This document shows, piece by piece, positions 33,101 to 44,936 of a DNA stretch of 64,000 nucleotides. The stretch is taken from assembly GCA_963920635.1 (NCBI GenBank), contig OY987299.1, positions 122,203,373 through 122,267,372 of the forward strand, in the 5' to 3' direction. The notes beneath the pieces are model-generated. The model was given only the letters and a program-made list of their open reading frames with translations. It was not told the DNA's origin and did not search any database. Position 1 is the first letter of the stretch. Every line of letters begins with the position of its first letter. A program made the translations under genes and the position numbers. This DNA comes from Pseudeuparius sepicola (taxonomy: Eukaryota; Arthropoda; Insecta; Coleoptera; Anthribidae).

Positions 33101-33649
33101 TTTGATTGTGTCCATAATAATATTTTATATCAACTCAAATAGAGAAATCGAATAACCATCATGACTATCAATAATGCACATTTGTTGCATTTTTAATTAA
33201 TCTCTTGAACATCGGCAAAACGTTTCAACTGTTTAATAATTTTTGTTTGTGTTTTTCTGTTGTTTTGTGTTCGGCCGGAATTATTAATGGTCGTGGTCGA
33301 TTAGCGAAATTCAAATTTGTCTCCAAATTGCTGCGTGTTTATTTAGTTATTCCAATAAATAAATGCAAATTTTCGGAGAATTTATACGTTACAGAAATAA
33401 ATAGAGGAGAGATAGAAATACATTAAATACATCAAAGTCAAAGTTTAATTATTTTTTTATATAAATATAAAATACAGTTTTTGTGAAATTGCAGAATATA
33501 AACAATTTTTCATGTTAACACCCCTGAAAATCTATAAGTATTCTGAGGGAATTGAACAGGACAATTTTTTTATAGATATATGTCTTTGAAAAATCATCAT
33601 TTGCTAAGTATTGGTTTGGCATTGCCGCGAAATCCTGGTCTACTCTACT
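30174..33649. other. Long stretch without a supported gene
   Basis: Mostly AT-rich. Contains a minimal MITE at 30853-30900 (CAGGGTGTCCC ... GGGACACCCG), a GC-moderate patch at 31100-31300 with an 84-codon frame of no recognised family, and a low-similarity 3' UTR-like sequence. A CACCCTGCCTGTATA phrase is near 33062. No splice-bounded exon was recognised. Confidence 0.4.
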
Positions 33650-34150
33650 GCGATTTTTTAAAGGGGTGCGTTTTTCGAAAACCGTATTAGGCATTTTTTA
33701 TTTAAAATCTGACCCACCAAAACCCTCACATACCAAATTTGAACAAAAAATATAAGAGTGTTGATGCGCAAAGATCCAATAAAAAAATATACAAGGTGTT
33801 TCTCTCTGCGCCAACTCAAAATTCTGAATTTTTGAAACTTTATCGGGTCAAAAAGCGAGTAAAACAAAACCACCCCAGACATTATAAACGAACTAAGTCT
33901 AAAAAATACAGAAGCCTGCCAGTCAGTAAGTCTGTATGAGTTAAGGTGGCTGGTGTTCCACAACAGGAAACGCACAGAAAATGTATAATCTTAGACAGTG
34001 ACTTTGTTTGTTTGTTTTGTTTTTCTATTTGTTGGCATTTGGTAAAAAATAAGTTACTTTTGTGTTTATTAATATTTTTTCGATAATTCCAGAGCATTTT
34101 TGACCCGTATAAAGTTTCGTAAAAAGTCGGCATTTTGAGATGCTCTAGCC
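33650..34150. mobile_element. Partial relative of the 1.85-kb foldback
   Basis: Shares TTTATTTAAAATCTGACCC, ATACCAAATTTGAACAAAAA, TTGACCCGTATAAAGTTTC and CAGGAAACGCACAGAAAAT with 2040-2600. Ends are not preserved. Confidence 0.7.
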
Positions 34151-34244
34151 AACTTAGATTTTCGGTGGTGTTAACATGAAAAACCAGACACACTGTTGTG
34201 TACCTTGAATTCTGAGGAAGACAACCAAAATACAGTAAAATAGA

Positions 34245-34620
34245 GAAACACGTTTTATAATTGCCAAAAGCTCAGAAGTCGTCACTAAAGTCATTATTGT
34301 CGATTTTTCTATAAATGGCCTTGATCAAACGTGAAACAGACCCGTCACCTGGCAAAAGTAGCCAGATATTGAAAACCGTGCCAATAAAGGATCATTAAAC
34401 TTTTCATTGCAGAATTGTTACCTAAAATAACGTAATCTTTCAGTAGGTATGAGCAGTTCGGTCGGTTTGAGCAACGATAATATTTTGTATTCTGTAATCG
34501 AGGTTTAAAGACGCCTCGGCATTGCAGGCTCCTTCAACTAAATTCCAGATTCGCTATAAAAAGTTGAGCTTCGGTGCCTCGGTACACAACAACTATTGTA
34601 AAACTATGAGTACCTAGAGT
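34245..34620 (+). repeat. Dispersed repeat family with 5S-like part, divergent copy
   Basis: Shares CAAAAGCTCAGAAGTCG, CATTATTGTCGATTTTTC, GAATTGTTACCTA and the TATAAAAAGTTGAGCTTCGG tail with the copies at 34.96 and 49.99 kb. The 5S-like block is missing here. Confidence 0.65.
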
Positions 34621-34959
34621 TATTTTGCCATGAACAATTGCAATTATTTCTTGTATTTTTTACCCAGACTGTCCTAACCGAAAATTGGATGCGGTTTAAT
34701 AGCGATGGCGCTTTTTGTTAAAGTACGGTTAGAATGCCCCGTTGGAATTTGGTAGAAAATTCAATTTAAAATTCCAATTTTATTACGGGAAAAAAGTCTT
34801 CTACGTTCGCAGCGTGTTTGCGAATGTAAACAGTCGCATTCGATTTGGGTGATTATGTTAGTCGCTCTTGTATTAATCAACGGTGTGTTAAACAAGTTTA
34901 CACACAATTTTCTAGCTAGCTAGACGATCATGGATAACAATAAAATATTTTTCTTGAAA

Positions 34960-35640
34960 TCGACAGTGAAGTGTCCCAAAATCGCCATTAAAAGCTCAGA
35001 AATCGGCACTGAAGTAACCCATTATTGTACGATTTTTTCAATAAGTAGGCCTTGGCGAGATGTAAACATCAAACGTCAGACGTGGAGCCATCGCCCGTCA
35101 AAAGTGACCAAATATTCAAAACCCGGCCAATATAGGCCGATTTAACTATTCGTACACATTGCGAAATTGTTACCTATAGCAGCGCAATCTATCAGTATAC
35201 CCACATATTTTAGTAGGTTTGAATATCAATAGATTTATTATGGAGGCTGCACAACAAGCAGCAGTTTGGTTTTTCTGTTCGAAGTCTTTGTTATACTTGA
35301 CCTAGGTAGAGCGATCGTCAAAGTCAAGCAACGCCGCGCGTAGTCGGTTCATGGACTGGTGATCCCATATTAATATTTTCTTGCCTAATAAAACATTTTT
35401 CTGTTCGAAGTCTTTGTTATACTTGACCTAGGTAGAGCGATCGTCAAAGTCAAGCAACGCCGCGCGTAGTCGGTTCATGGACGGGTGATCCCATATTATT
35501 ATTTTCTTGCCTAATAAAAAAAAATTTTTCCGACCACTCATGTGGTTTATTTGCCTCGGCCAGAGGCCTCGGCAACTAAATTTCACACGAGTCATAAAAA
35601 GTTGAACTTCAGTGCCTTGGTACATAAATAACTATTTTTG
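34960..35640 (+). repeat. Dispersed repeat with duplicated 5S rRNA-like segment
   Basis: Opens with CGACAGTGAAGTGTCCCAAA and closes with AGTTGAACTTCAGTGCCTTG. A 126-bp segment starting TTCTGTTCGAAG is tandemly duplicated (35270-35395 and 35396-35520). Each unit contains a stretch (35312-35366, 35438-35492) that aligns by eye to the central and 3' part of 5S rRNA: AAGCAACGCCG like box A and ATGGACGGGTGATCC like box C of the internal RNA polymerase III promoter. A 5S-derived SINE (SINE3-like) is the simplest reading. Confidence 0.6.
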
Positions 35641-37220
35641 TTTCTTGTACTTTTTTGGCACATTAAGCCATTAAGTCATATTTATGAAACTTTTAAGTAA
35701 TAATTTTCCAGGTTTATAAGTTGAATTTTACTTTTACGCGACCAGTAATATGTACAGGGTGTTCCGTAATGATAAGCAAATATTTGGAAAAAAAATGTTC
35801 TTCAAGTGGTTTTAAGGGGAGGGGTCTTTCGATTTAGAAACTTTTTTACTCTCGTTATTTTTTCATTAACTTAATAGTTTGTAACACAGCCGACTCTAGG
35901 AAAAGCCCTGAAGTTTAGAAAGCGGGCAACATGGCTTGCGGGTCTGCGCGGCGTGGCCTGTCACTCCCTGTCAGTTGATTTTACCAGAAATTTACCAGAA
36001 TTAATTGTGTAGTGCGGGTAGTGCTCTCATCGCCGGATTGCTACTACGAGGCAATGTGTCTCTGGTTGGAAACAGACAGCCCGAAGTGCTGGCGGCAGCT
36101 TTTTTATAAATTTGTTTTGTTTGTGCAAAGGTGAAACATTTCTATAAAAGTTCTAAGTGAAGAATCATGCCTTTACAATTTCAAGCCTCAAGATGCCTAG
36201 AATCGCCGAGGGATGATAGAACTTAGTTATACACCTGGCTGTAAGTCAAATCGTAATAATAACTTGAAGTAGCTAGGTTTTCTTTGCTTGACGGCAAGCG
36301 GAAGGTAGACTTGTATTCGTTTTGGGCTTTCCAAATTATGAAAATTTAAGAATGAAATGATTACCGGCCAATTGCATAGACAAACTAAAGTACCTACCCT
36401 TTAAAATTAAAGGAGCTTTCTAACAATCCAAACATTGTTTAATTTTTGCAAAAGTTTCTTTACCTAATTTTAAAGTCAAAATATATTTAAGTTGAATGTA
36501 TTATGAAATTGACCCAAACTGCCTTTTCAATCACAAAAGATATTATTCTCCTTCACAACATGCAGTTCTCTGTTCGCTTGTTGTTTGTATTTTTATGAAA
36601 ATTTAACCATAAGGGAAGATAGGTAATCATCATTTGTCTGACGGCGCACTTTGCGAAAAATTCTTACAAAAATTCTACTTACAATAAAATGTAGTTCCCT
36701 CTATTTGCCCAAATTTACCATATTATTTGTCGAAAATGTACCTATTCACACCAGGGATCGTAATTATTATTGCTTATATTATATTATGCGTACCTATATT
36801 GTGTTACTTGTTACTGCTTTTATTGTCTGTTAAACAAACGTACCTACTTACTTAGGTACCCAATTATTGAAACAAAGGTCACAAATATATCTAATTATAA
36901 TTAAAAGGAGGGTTGAACATTTATTAGAAAAGATAAACTAAGCCAAAGTGCAGACTGCTCTAGACTGCATAGAGCCGTTGAACCGCCCCGCTGCGGCGTT
37001 GCCACATGTTTGCACAGAGCTTGTAAAGTTTGAGAAGATTGTGGTTTGTTAATAATACAGTTATTGAGACTCACGATTACCTACGTAAAACATAGTAGGC
37101 GGGTGTCATTTTTGTTACTTTCGTATTTTACTGTTTTCTAGCGTGGTAGGGAAGACCTTTTTCTACATTTGATGACATCAATTCTATCTTATTGCCGCTG
37201 GAACTTTCCACTTTTATTAC
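35641..37220. other. No gene seen
   Basis: AT-rich; one isolated TACAGGGTGTTCC end at 35754. Bases 35930-36010 are GC-richer (GGCTTGCGGGTCTGCGCGGC) without an exon-like frame. Confidence 0.4.
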
Positions 37221-37935
37221 AAGTAGCTAACTAGAAACAAGTAACTAACTAGTTTAGTAATTTTTTCACTTTGACAATATACGCAAATAAGGAAGTAATA
37301 AACAATGATCTGTATACCTAAAGTCTATCCAAGATACAGTGCAGTGGATCAAAACATTGGCCACCACGTGACCTATTCTCCTATTGGTCTGGCCGTCATA
37401 AAATGTCAAGTGTTTACGCGGCGAGCAGAATGCAGGGCCGGCTCTTCCCTCAGTCGAGTTATCTGCATATTTTAGATCGGATCGCGAGCAGTATATTCTG
37501 TAAATTTATTTCGCTACTTAATTTAAGGAAATTTATAAAGATCCACGAAAGGCAGAAACACACATTTTAGAACTTCTAAAAGAATTAGTTGAGAATTACA
37601 TGCCACTTGGAATCTCATATTAGTCCGACCCTGGTAATCGATCGCAAGGCGGTCATGTGACTTTGTTTATATCTACTGCCACTGTATCTTGGATAGACTA
37701 TAGATCCATAATCCAATACACAACTTCCTCCATTTTGGTATTTATTTACAAAACTTTTCTGCAGAGTTGCAACTTCCCTAATGTGACAAATAATGAAAGC
37801 ACTTATTTCTTACAATGTATATATAGCAAAGTCATCAGAGATATATAATTATGTAATATTATCTCTTTATTATATAATATTATAATTGGTAATATTAAAA
37901 TATACATGTTGAAAGTATATTAAATTATGTACTAG
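37221..37935. mobile_element. hAT-type element fragment carrying a nested MITE
   Basis: 37221-37320 and 37701-37935 match 48140-48308 and 49561-49715 of the hAT-type element (AATCCAATACACAACTTC, GCAGAGTTGCAACTT, AATGAAAGCACTTATTTC). It lacks the CAGAGCTGTCA termini, so the copy is degraded. It shows the empty site of the Penelope-like pair at 37786-37797. Confidence 0.75.
37321..37700. mobile_element. MITE, AAGTCTATCCAAG ends, TA duplication
   Basis: TIRs AAGTCTATCCAAGATACAGT and complement; TA at 37319-37320 and 37701-37702. The uninserted target is preserved at 48205-48206. The internal GAATGCAGGGCCGGCTCTTC block is shared with the second copy at 61855. Confidence 0.88.
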
Positions 37936-38093
37936 AAGGAAAACTGGGGCAAGCGCAAGAGATTTGGCAACGACGCGGCAGGGCCAAACGTCTGTTTCTT
38001 TACAGAGCCTTGTTGTAGTACGTTGTGTACAGGTTAAAAACGCTAATAAACTCTTTACATTTGTTTAACTATCAAACTATTATAGTGAATAGT

Positions 38094-38169
38094 GATGGAG
38101 CGCTTAAAATGCGTCATGTGTGGTGCTAGAAATACTGGATCAAACCGAACTTTCCACTGGTGGGCGATA
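38094..38169 (+). CDS. Candidate THAP-like first exon
   Basis: An ATG with good context (GTGATGG) opens MERLKCVMCGARNTGSNRTF followed by HWW. The Cys-X2-Cys and the Phe-His at this spacing recall the start of a THAP zinc finger. A possible donor ATAG/GTATAT follows at 38169/38170. Without the later Cys/His ligands this remains a guess. It could belong to a host gene or a THAP-containing transposon. The flanking 38000-38090 has UTR-like character. Confidence 0.25.
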
Positions 38170-38432
38170 GGTATATTTACGGATCAGCTGTGCACCACTA
38201 CAGGGTGTTTGTTTTGATATTTTATTGTATATCAACGTGGATTACAATGCCATTTGAATGGGTCATCTAGGTATACAGATCGTTGGTAATAATTATAAAG
38301 CTGAACTCATTGCCACCAGCGCGCATGTAGATATAGTCGCGTTTGTTTTCCATGGCCTCCTACTACTTCACGCAAATTCGCATACCAGACCCGTGCACAA
38401 TGATATTCCCGCACCGGTTGCTAAAAACCGTG

Positions 38433-38913
38433 TACAGGGTGTTCCCGTATATTTTGCCCCACCCCTAGAGCCTATATTTTTCGAGTTGGAAAAAAATTAC
38501 TTAAATGAAAGTTGTAGGGTACCAAGGTGTATTGTCCCAAAAATAATGGATTTACAGGAATGCTCTTGTCTAAGATGAAGTGTTTTTCCATGGCAACCTT
38601 GATTAAATATAAAAATCGTATTTATCTACAATTTGGAATACCATGCGAATGCTTAGAGCAAACATATAACATATTTATATTGTTGGAATCGACAAAATGC
38701 GTGCAATTCAAAAATCCACAAATATACAGGGTGTTCCATTAAAAAAAGTAATTTTATATTTTTTCATAAATTTGAGACGCTCATTTGTTTCATCTAGTAA
38801 CAGATCCTAGCGGTTCAGAAAAAACCCTACAACTTTCATTTAAGTAATTTTTTTCTAACTAGAAAAATAAAGGCTCTAGGGGTGGGTCAAAATATACGGG
38901 AACACCCTGTACA
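38433..38913. mobile_element. Palindromic MITE, ACAGGGTGTTCCCGTATATT ends, copy 1
   Basis: Inverted ends with the CACCCCTAGAGCC block. The interior carries a nested TACAGGGTGTTCCATT end at 38725. Related to 40677-41143. Confidence 0.8.
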
Positions 38914-39890
38914 ATGAAATACATTTCCCAATTAAAAACGAACATACAATGAGGCCATTTCTTTACGGTCATAAAAACAAATGATTTTATTTTTTCCATA
39001 CAAGCTATTAAGTTAATGAAAAAATACCTTACAATAAAGATTACGGAATGTTCCAGAGTTGGCAAAACAGACAAGGAATTCGCTCGAGCAAACTCTCCAA
39101 AAAGAATAGACAGGCACTTGTCCGTTTCGTTTTTTATCTTTACCGTATATTTGCGATAAATATTGCCTTTCCTCACACCGTCACATTTTCCCATACATAC
39201 ACGGCCGACGGTTGCATTGTTCCCTTCGGTTCCAGGCAGTCGCCGTTCGCGTTCCTTTGCCGTTTATTTTATTCCTGCGAGGGCATAAAGGGGATATTGG
39301 CAAACAGTCGGGGCAGATGTTTTCCCGGAATGGCGTAGCCGTACCGCGGCGACCCACGCGCACCCATGAATATCGAGCAGGCCGCGCAAATTGATGCCGA
39401 ACGCAAATCCCGGCAAAAACTGAGGAGGCGTCGTCGCCAAACCCAACCGGGACAAATGCGATCTCGCCCTGTAAAAGTGGCATCTGATTAAGTGGAAAGC
39501 AGGCGCGGCTCGTGAGTTATTGGGAATTCAAAGGTAAGCCATACGCCACCTGGTGGCCCAATGTCGATGACATTCGTTTTTTCCTGGCTCATGTGTTTAC
39601 ATTTGCCGGCCTTGTCAAATTTTACTGATTATATTCTCGAAATAAAGAATTTCAAGATAATCGTAAAAGCTCCTAAACATTTTGGAGTTTCCCTATATTA
39701 CTCTCTTGTTTAAAACAAATATTTTTCGTTATTACATTGATCGTCTATCTTTATCACGAGATCCACAAATTCGAGTTAAATAAATTTAGTATAAAATTTG
39801 AATACGGAATTTTTCAAAAACGGAAAAAGATAATGCCAGAAAGTTTAATACCATTTTGATTGCCTTGATGAGCAGATTTCAAAAATCCAA
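38914..39890. promoter_or_regulatory. Non-repetitive stretch with GC-rich island 39180-39500
   Basis: Examples: CGGGGCAGATGTTTTCCCGG, CCGTACCGCGGCGACCCACG. Several overlapping open frames exist on both strands, as expected from GC content, with no splice-bounded exon. Regulatory role is inference. Confidence 0.25.
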
Positions 39891-39893
39891 TAA

Positions 39894-39962
39894 TATACAG
39901 GGTGTTCTATTAAAAAAAATTAAGTTGCCATTGGTCCTACTTTTTTGGAACACCCTGTACAC
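39894..39962. mobile_element. Minimal MITE, TACAGGGTGTTCTATT ends
   Basis: TACAGGGTGTTC at 39896 and GGAACACCCTGTA at 39949-39961 lie only 65 bases apart. Confidence 0.6.
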
Positions 39963-40297
39963 TAAACGGCCATGGCATAAAAAAGTATTCGCCCCACCAT
40001 TGATTTTGTTTTTTGAATCACCCTTTTATCTTAAAAAACAAAAAAGTTAGGTGGGGGGCTAATTCTCAGTGAATAACCCTGTACACGAGTGTTTTCAGGG
40101 GGTGATGTAAAATTAGTGGTGTGTGGTGTGCCTATTATCGATAATACCTTCCGTTAATTTTATGAATTATAATCCCAAAGCTGAAAATTTTCATAGCATT
40201 GGGATTATAATGAGATATAAAAATGCATAAATCCAATATGGTAAGAAAAATAAAAGTTGATCGTCATACCTTTGTCCAGGGAGGCGAGAAAAAATGT

Positions 40298-40571
40298 GAG
40301 ATCATATTTAGATTCCTTGTAAAAAAGTGTCTTAATAATGTTTAACTTAGAAATGTCCAGCGCCATTCGTTTTCGTTTAAAAAAATAAAAACGAAATCGA
40401 CAATTTTAAGTTTTTTCGCATTATTTTCAAAACGAGAAGGGCCAGCCAAAAAATTTTTTTACCATGTTACTCGGCATCAAATTCCGCAACTTTGCCCTAA
40501 TTTAACCGACCTCGTATCTCTTAAGATAACCAAGATCCCCATGCAAAGACTCGAAATACGGTCACCCTGTA
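40298..40571 (+). mobile_element. Dispersed repeat, copy 2 (CACCCTGTATA end)
   Basis: Counterpart of 17352-17633, with the same AACTTAGAAATGTCCAGCGC block and CACCCTGTATA end. Confidence 0.75.
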
Positions 40572-40676
40572 TATTCAACGATCAAAGTGCTGCTCGTGTA
40601 CCTGAAGGCACTCGGCTTCGCCTCGTTTCACAACTTGTACACTCGCATGCAAGGATGCCTTATTGCTTGACTTGTT

Positions 40677-41143
40677 GTACGGGGTGTTTCCGTATATTTT
40701 GACCCAGCCCTAGAGTCTTTATTTTTCTAGTTGGAAAAAAATTACTTCAATGAAAGTTGTAGTGTTTTTTCCGCTAGACTCTCTTACTAGATACAACAAA
40801 TGAGCGTCGCAAATTTATGAAAAAATATAAACTTACTTTTTTCAATGGAACACCCTGTATATTTGTGATTTTTTTTTGAATTGCACGCATTTTTCTGATT
40901 CCAACAATATAAATATGTTATATGTTTGCTCTAAGCATTCGCATGATATTCCAAATTGAAGATAAATATACGATCTTTATGTTTAATCAAGGTTGGCAAC
41001 TTAGACAAGAGCATTCCTGTCAATCCATTATTTTTGGGACAATACACCTTGGTACCCTACAACTTTCATTTAAGTACTTTTTTTCTAATTCGAAAAATAA
41101 AGGCTCTAGGGGTGGGTCAAAATATACGGGAACACCCTGTACA
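40677..41143. mobile_element. Palindromic MITE, GTACGGGGTGTTTCC/GGAACACCCTGTAC ends, copy 2
   Basis: Inverted relative to copy 1 in its inner part (TATATGTTTGCTCTAAGCAT appears complementary to 38650-38670). Ends are slightly diverged (GTACGGGG). Confidence 0.8.
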
Positions 41144-42253
41144 ATACACGATAGACTTACCCACGGTATGTCATTGCGCATCTTGTGACGTCAGTTGCGA
41201 ATCAGAATTTAAATTGCTCCATATGTTTTACGCGTAGCAATAGATACTTTTTTATGGGTTTTTGCTTATTTCTTTTAAATAAATGTTGTTAAAAATACGT
41301 AGAATTTATTACTAGATAAATGAATGAATATTCTGTTGATAAAAAACACATTTAAAATGATAGCTGACTGCACATACGCTGACTGCACATCCCGGCATTT
41401 TTGGCCTATTTCAAAGCACTGTCGAGCTGGACTGACGATCAGTCAGTTGTTTACACTTTTTTTTCTTGACACATTAAACTGCAAACTATAAAAAATCGTA
41501 AAACACAACCGCAGCCGCTGCATTATTTAGAATTCGTGATTCGCAACTGACGTAGATGCGCAGAGTTGCCTTGTTTTCGGATTCGTTAGTGACATACCGT
41601 GGGTAAGTGTATCGTGGTACAATATACTATTTTTAACTTGTATATAGATAATACCTGTTTTCTTCGGTTGGCGGACAGAATTTAGTTGGTAAATTTGACA
41701 TCTGTCAATTTTTTTTACAAAGATGATACAATTTCACGTCCCCAATAGTTGTTAGGTCCATAAAGCCGTTAACTTTTATTTATTTGCAAAATAATTTTAC
41801 ATTTGAGTTACCCCGTTTAAAGCAGCACTGTTTTCCTTTAATACTAATCCAATAATAAGTGCGCGCTTTGTTCCAGCCATTAAAAGTTCCGAACAGCCGC
41901 CGGTTATAATACCCGGGAAAACTAAGTTTCCTTGACGTGCGGCCCGATTACCAATTTTCCGGACGGCGATACCGGGATCCGGCAATATGGATCTCGAATT
42001 ATTTGGCGAGTTATTAAGAGAAGAGATCGGAAGTTCCGTGAAGGTTTTCGGCAAACAATGGTCGCCGATTTAATCTCGAAATGGCATTTGTGTAGGTTGT
42101 TCGTCGCACATAATTCTCGATTTCTCGTATTAGATTGAACATTTTGATATGAATTACATTTACAATATAGAACTGGTTCATAATAGTCTAAGAGCTGGCT
42201 ACGTGGAGTAGGGGTCACTCGGTAAAGTGGGCATTTGATCATTTATAGGTTCC
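41144..42253. promoter_or_regulatory. No gene seen; GC-rich island 41870-42130
   Basis: An inverted pair CACGATAGACTTACCCACGG (41148) and CCGTGGGTAAGTGTATCGTG (41598) brackets 41148-41618: a TIR pair of a 470-bp MITE with CACGATAC-like ends. To its right a GC-rich non-repetitive island shares AAAAGTTCCGAAC with the island at 61.5 kb. Confidence 0.4.
41148..41618. mobile_element. 470-bp MITE, CACGATACACTTACCCACGG-type ends
   Basis: The ends CACGATAGACTTACCCACGG and complement continue through TATGTCA. GACGTCAGTTGCGAATCA (41189) also pairs with TGATTCGCAACTGACGTAGA (41536). Confidence 0.75.
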
Positions 42254-43658
42254 GTTGTTACTGACATAGCGAGAGGCGGGCGGGCAGAAGGCACCCTGGA
42301 AGACTAAAGTGAGGGTAGGGGGTTAAACATGCAATTTTTTTTTGTAAAAAAATTGATAATCGGAGATAGTGTAAATAAGTATAGAGAAAAAATCGGCAGA
42401 AGGCTAATAGGTGGAAAATAAAGAGTCTGCATAATTGCTGCAAAAATTTTGCAACAATTATGTGACTGAGTAAACTTCGGCCAATTTTTACATTTATTCT
42501 GTAACTCAAAATAACACCAGTTGCAAAACGGCAGAAGGCTAGTTGGAAGAATTAGGGAGATATGGCAAATAGTAAGTGCGTCGATGGCCCACTCGAATAA
42601 TTACTTTACCTACCTATATTTTATTTCATCAAGTACACACTTCTGGCAATTTGTCAGCATATTTTACAATAATTCGGTACACTATTTGTCAATTACCAGA
42701 AGTCAATTACGAAGACATACGTATAAACCAATAATCTTATTAATGAAAAAATATGACGACTAATTTCATTTCCGTTAAAATGATATTTATAATTTTGAAT
42801 ATTTTTCGAAAATCACTATTAAATCATGTTGGAAATCAAATTCAAAATTACCTTCCGAATCGTCACTATCAAGGACAACGTCTTTGACTGATGGTGGTAA
42901 TTGTGGTCCTTCAAACCATTTGAATTCGTATTGGGACCCATTCAATATTCACCCGCAATTTTCAGCTTCTAATTCGTACGGATAAAATAAATTCGCATTT
43001 GTCCATATATTTGCAATATAATGTGTTTTTTTTCTATGTGTTGGCGTAATTCAGTGTAGCAAGGTGGCAAGCAGGAAGCATCGAAGTTTTTTAATTGTTT
43101 TTTTAAAGGCTCGTTTACATTTTTTATTTTTTCATTAATACAATAATTATTGATTTACGTATGTCTTCGTAATTTAGGCACTTCTGGCAATTGACAAATA
43201 GTGCACTGAATTATCGTAAAATATGCTGACAAATTGCCAGAAGTGTACTTGATGAAATAAAATATAATATATCAGGTAAAGTAATTATTCGAGTGGGCCA
43301 CCGGCGCACGTACTATTTGCCATACCTCCGTAATTCTTCCAACTAGCCTTCTGCCGTTTTGCAACTAGTGTTATTTTGAGTTACAGAATAAATGTAAAAA
43401 TTGCCAGAAGTTTACTCAGTCACATAAATTTTTTGCAACATTAGCTGCTCCTGCCGACTCTTTATTTTCCATCTAGCCTTCTGCCGATTTTTCTCTACTT
43501 ATTTGCACTATCTCAGATTATCCTGCAAATTTTCAACACTTTACCTTACCAATTTTTTTACAAAAGAAAATTGCATGTTTAACCCCCTACCCTCACTTTA
43601 GTCTTCCAGGGTGCCTTCTGCCCGCCCGCCTCTCGCTACGTCAGTAACAACCACAGTG
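42254..43658. mobile_element. 1.4-kb foldback element with 500-bp arms
   Basis: Arms 42254-42760 and about 43140-43658 share GTTACTGACATAGCGAGAGG, GGCAGAAGGCACCCTGGAAG, CAGAAGGCTAGTTGGAAGA and TTCTGGCAATTTGTCAGCAT. The centre (about 42770-43130) is single-copy and non-coding. Confidence 0.85.
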
Positions 43659-43679
43659 TGGCAACAACAGAACCCATAA

Positions 43680-44510
43680 GGCGCGTATACATCTGAGGAC
43701 GAACCCGTTCGAGGCAAAGTGAGGCGTAACGAATGCTTCGTTTGTATCCTCGGCAGCTCTTTTCGGAGTCGGCCGAGGCAACAAACGCGCCAGCTATCCG
43801 TCCGTGCGTCGCATGTTCATTTGAAATAATAAAAAATCGCTGTGTAGAAACATGGCAGGAGACGACGACATCATAGTGGCTATACGCGACTGAATTTAAG
43901 ATGCCAACGCCCCAACGGGACTATGCGAACTAATATATGGGCCATCGTCACCATGTGAACGGTGCTAGCCACCGGTTCTACACTGCGCTGCTCTTTGTTG
44001 TTGTTCATTGTTGGCATGGCCCATAGACTAGTTTAGCATTGAGCCTATAGGGGGCGTATTTCTTATATTCAATGGCTTATTTATCGCTGCATTTATCGTC
44101 ATGGCCAGTTTATTGAAAAAAAAAGGAAGAAAGAAGAGAAGTTGCTGGACAAGTAGAATATTCCACAATAGACTGCTCTCTCGCGGAAAAGCATTTTTAA
44201 ATAATATGATAGAAGATGACACTGGCCATTTTCGAAAATGGCAAATAACGACTTCGTATTTTTGTTAGAACCGATTCGGGATAATACAATTTAATACCGA
44301 AAAACACGAGGCGGCGAGCACAAACGAGGCAAATAAGCACTAAACTCCGTCCACATCAAAACAAATTCTCTTTGAAGTACCGACTCGCGTCGGATTGGTT
44401 CCGAACAGCCTCGGAACAAACCGAAGCAGTTTGTGGCGCCTCGGCTAATACGTCCACAGTAGAGGCATCCGTTTTGCCTCGCCTTGCCTCGTACCAGATG
44501 TATACGCGCC
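43680..44510 (+). mobile_element. PIF/Harbinger-type element, internally decayed
   Basis: TIRs GGCGCGTATACATCTG at 43680 and its complement ending at 44510; the subterminal parts are rich in GAGGC/GCCTC. Inside are traces of a Harbinger transposase: GRKKRSCWTSRIFHNRLLSR at 44125 on (the R-K-x-R-x-x-W start block), and, in a second frame from 44238, MANNDFVFLLEPIRDN (the M...F..LL block). A short MAGDDDIIVAIRD frame with a stop begins at about 43852. The DDE catalytic core is absent. The target duplication could not be fixed (flanks CCATAA / TTTTATAA). Confidence 0.65.
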
Positions 44511-44936
44511 TTTTATAAATGATCAAATTCCCACTTTTCGAGTGACCCCTACTCCACGTAGCCAGCTCTCCGTCTATAATGTATGAAATAAGAACGCCAA
44601 AACAGTCCTTAAAATACGAGAAATCGGCAGTGAAGTAATCCATTATTCTACGTTTTTCCCCCTCATTTCGAAATTGTTACCTATAACAATGTAATCCTTC
44701 AATATGAGCCGTTCGGTCAGTTTGAACAACGATATTCTGAAAAAATATATAACCTAACAGAAATCGCCTTGCTTTTAATTTTTTTTATTTCCTGATTTCA
44801 AAAAATATAAATATGAAACTTCCTTTTTTAAAAATACACTTGGGTTAGTAGTAGGTATGTGTGAAAATTCTATCTTAAAGACAAAGACGGATTATTATTA
44901 TCTCCGCCACACATTTTATGTTAGTTCATCTACGTG
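44511..44936. repeat. Relic of the 5S-associated repeat family
   Basis: 44595-44740 shares GAGAAATCGGCAGTGAAGTA and TTTCGAAATTGTTACCTATA with the 35.0/50.0 kb copies; no 5S-like part. The rest is featureless. Confidence 0.55.

Noticed and set aside
43692..43712. CTGAGGA followed by CGAACCCGTTCG in the Harbinger TIR
   Set aside because: Looks like a hammerhead start and stem II, but the required GAAA is missing after the stem.
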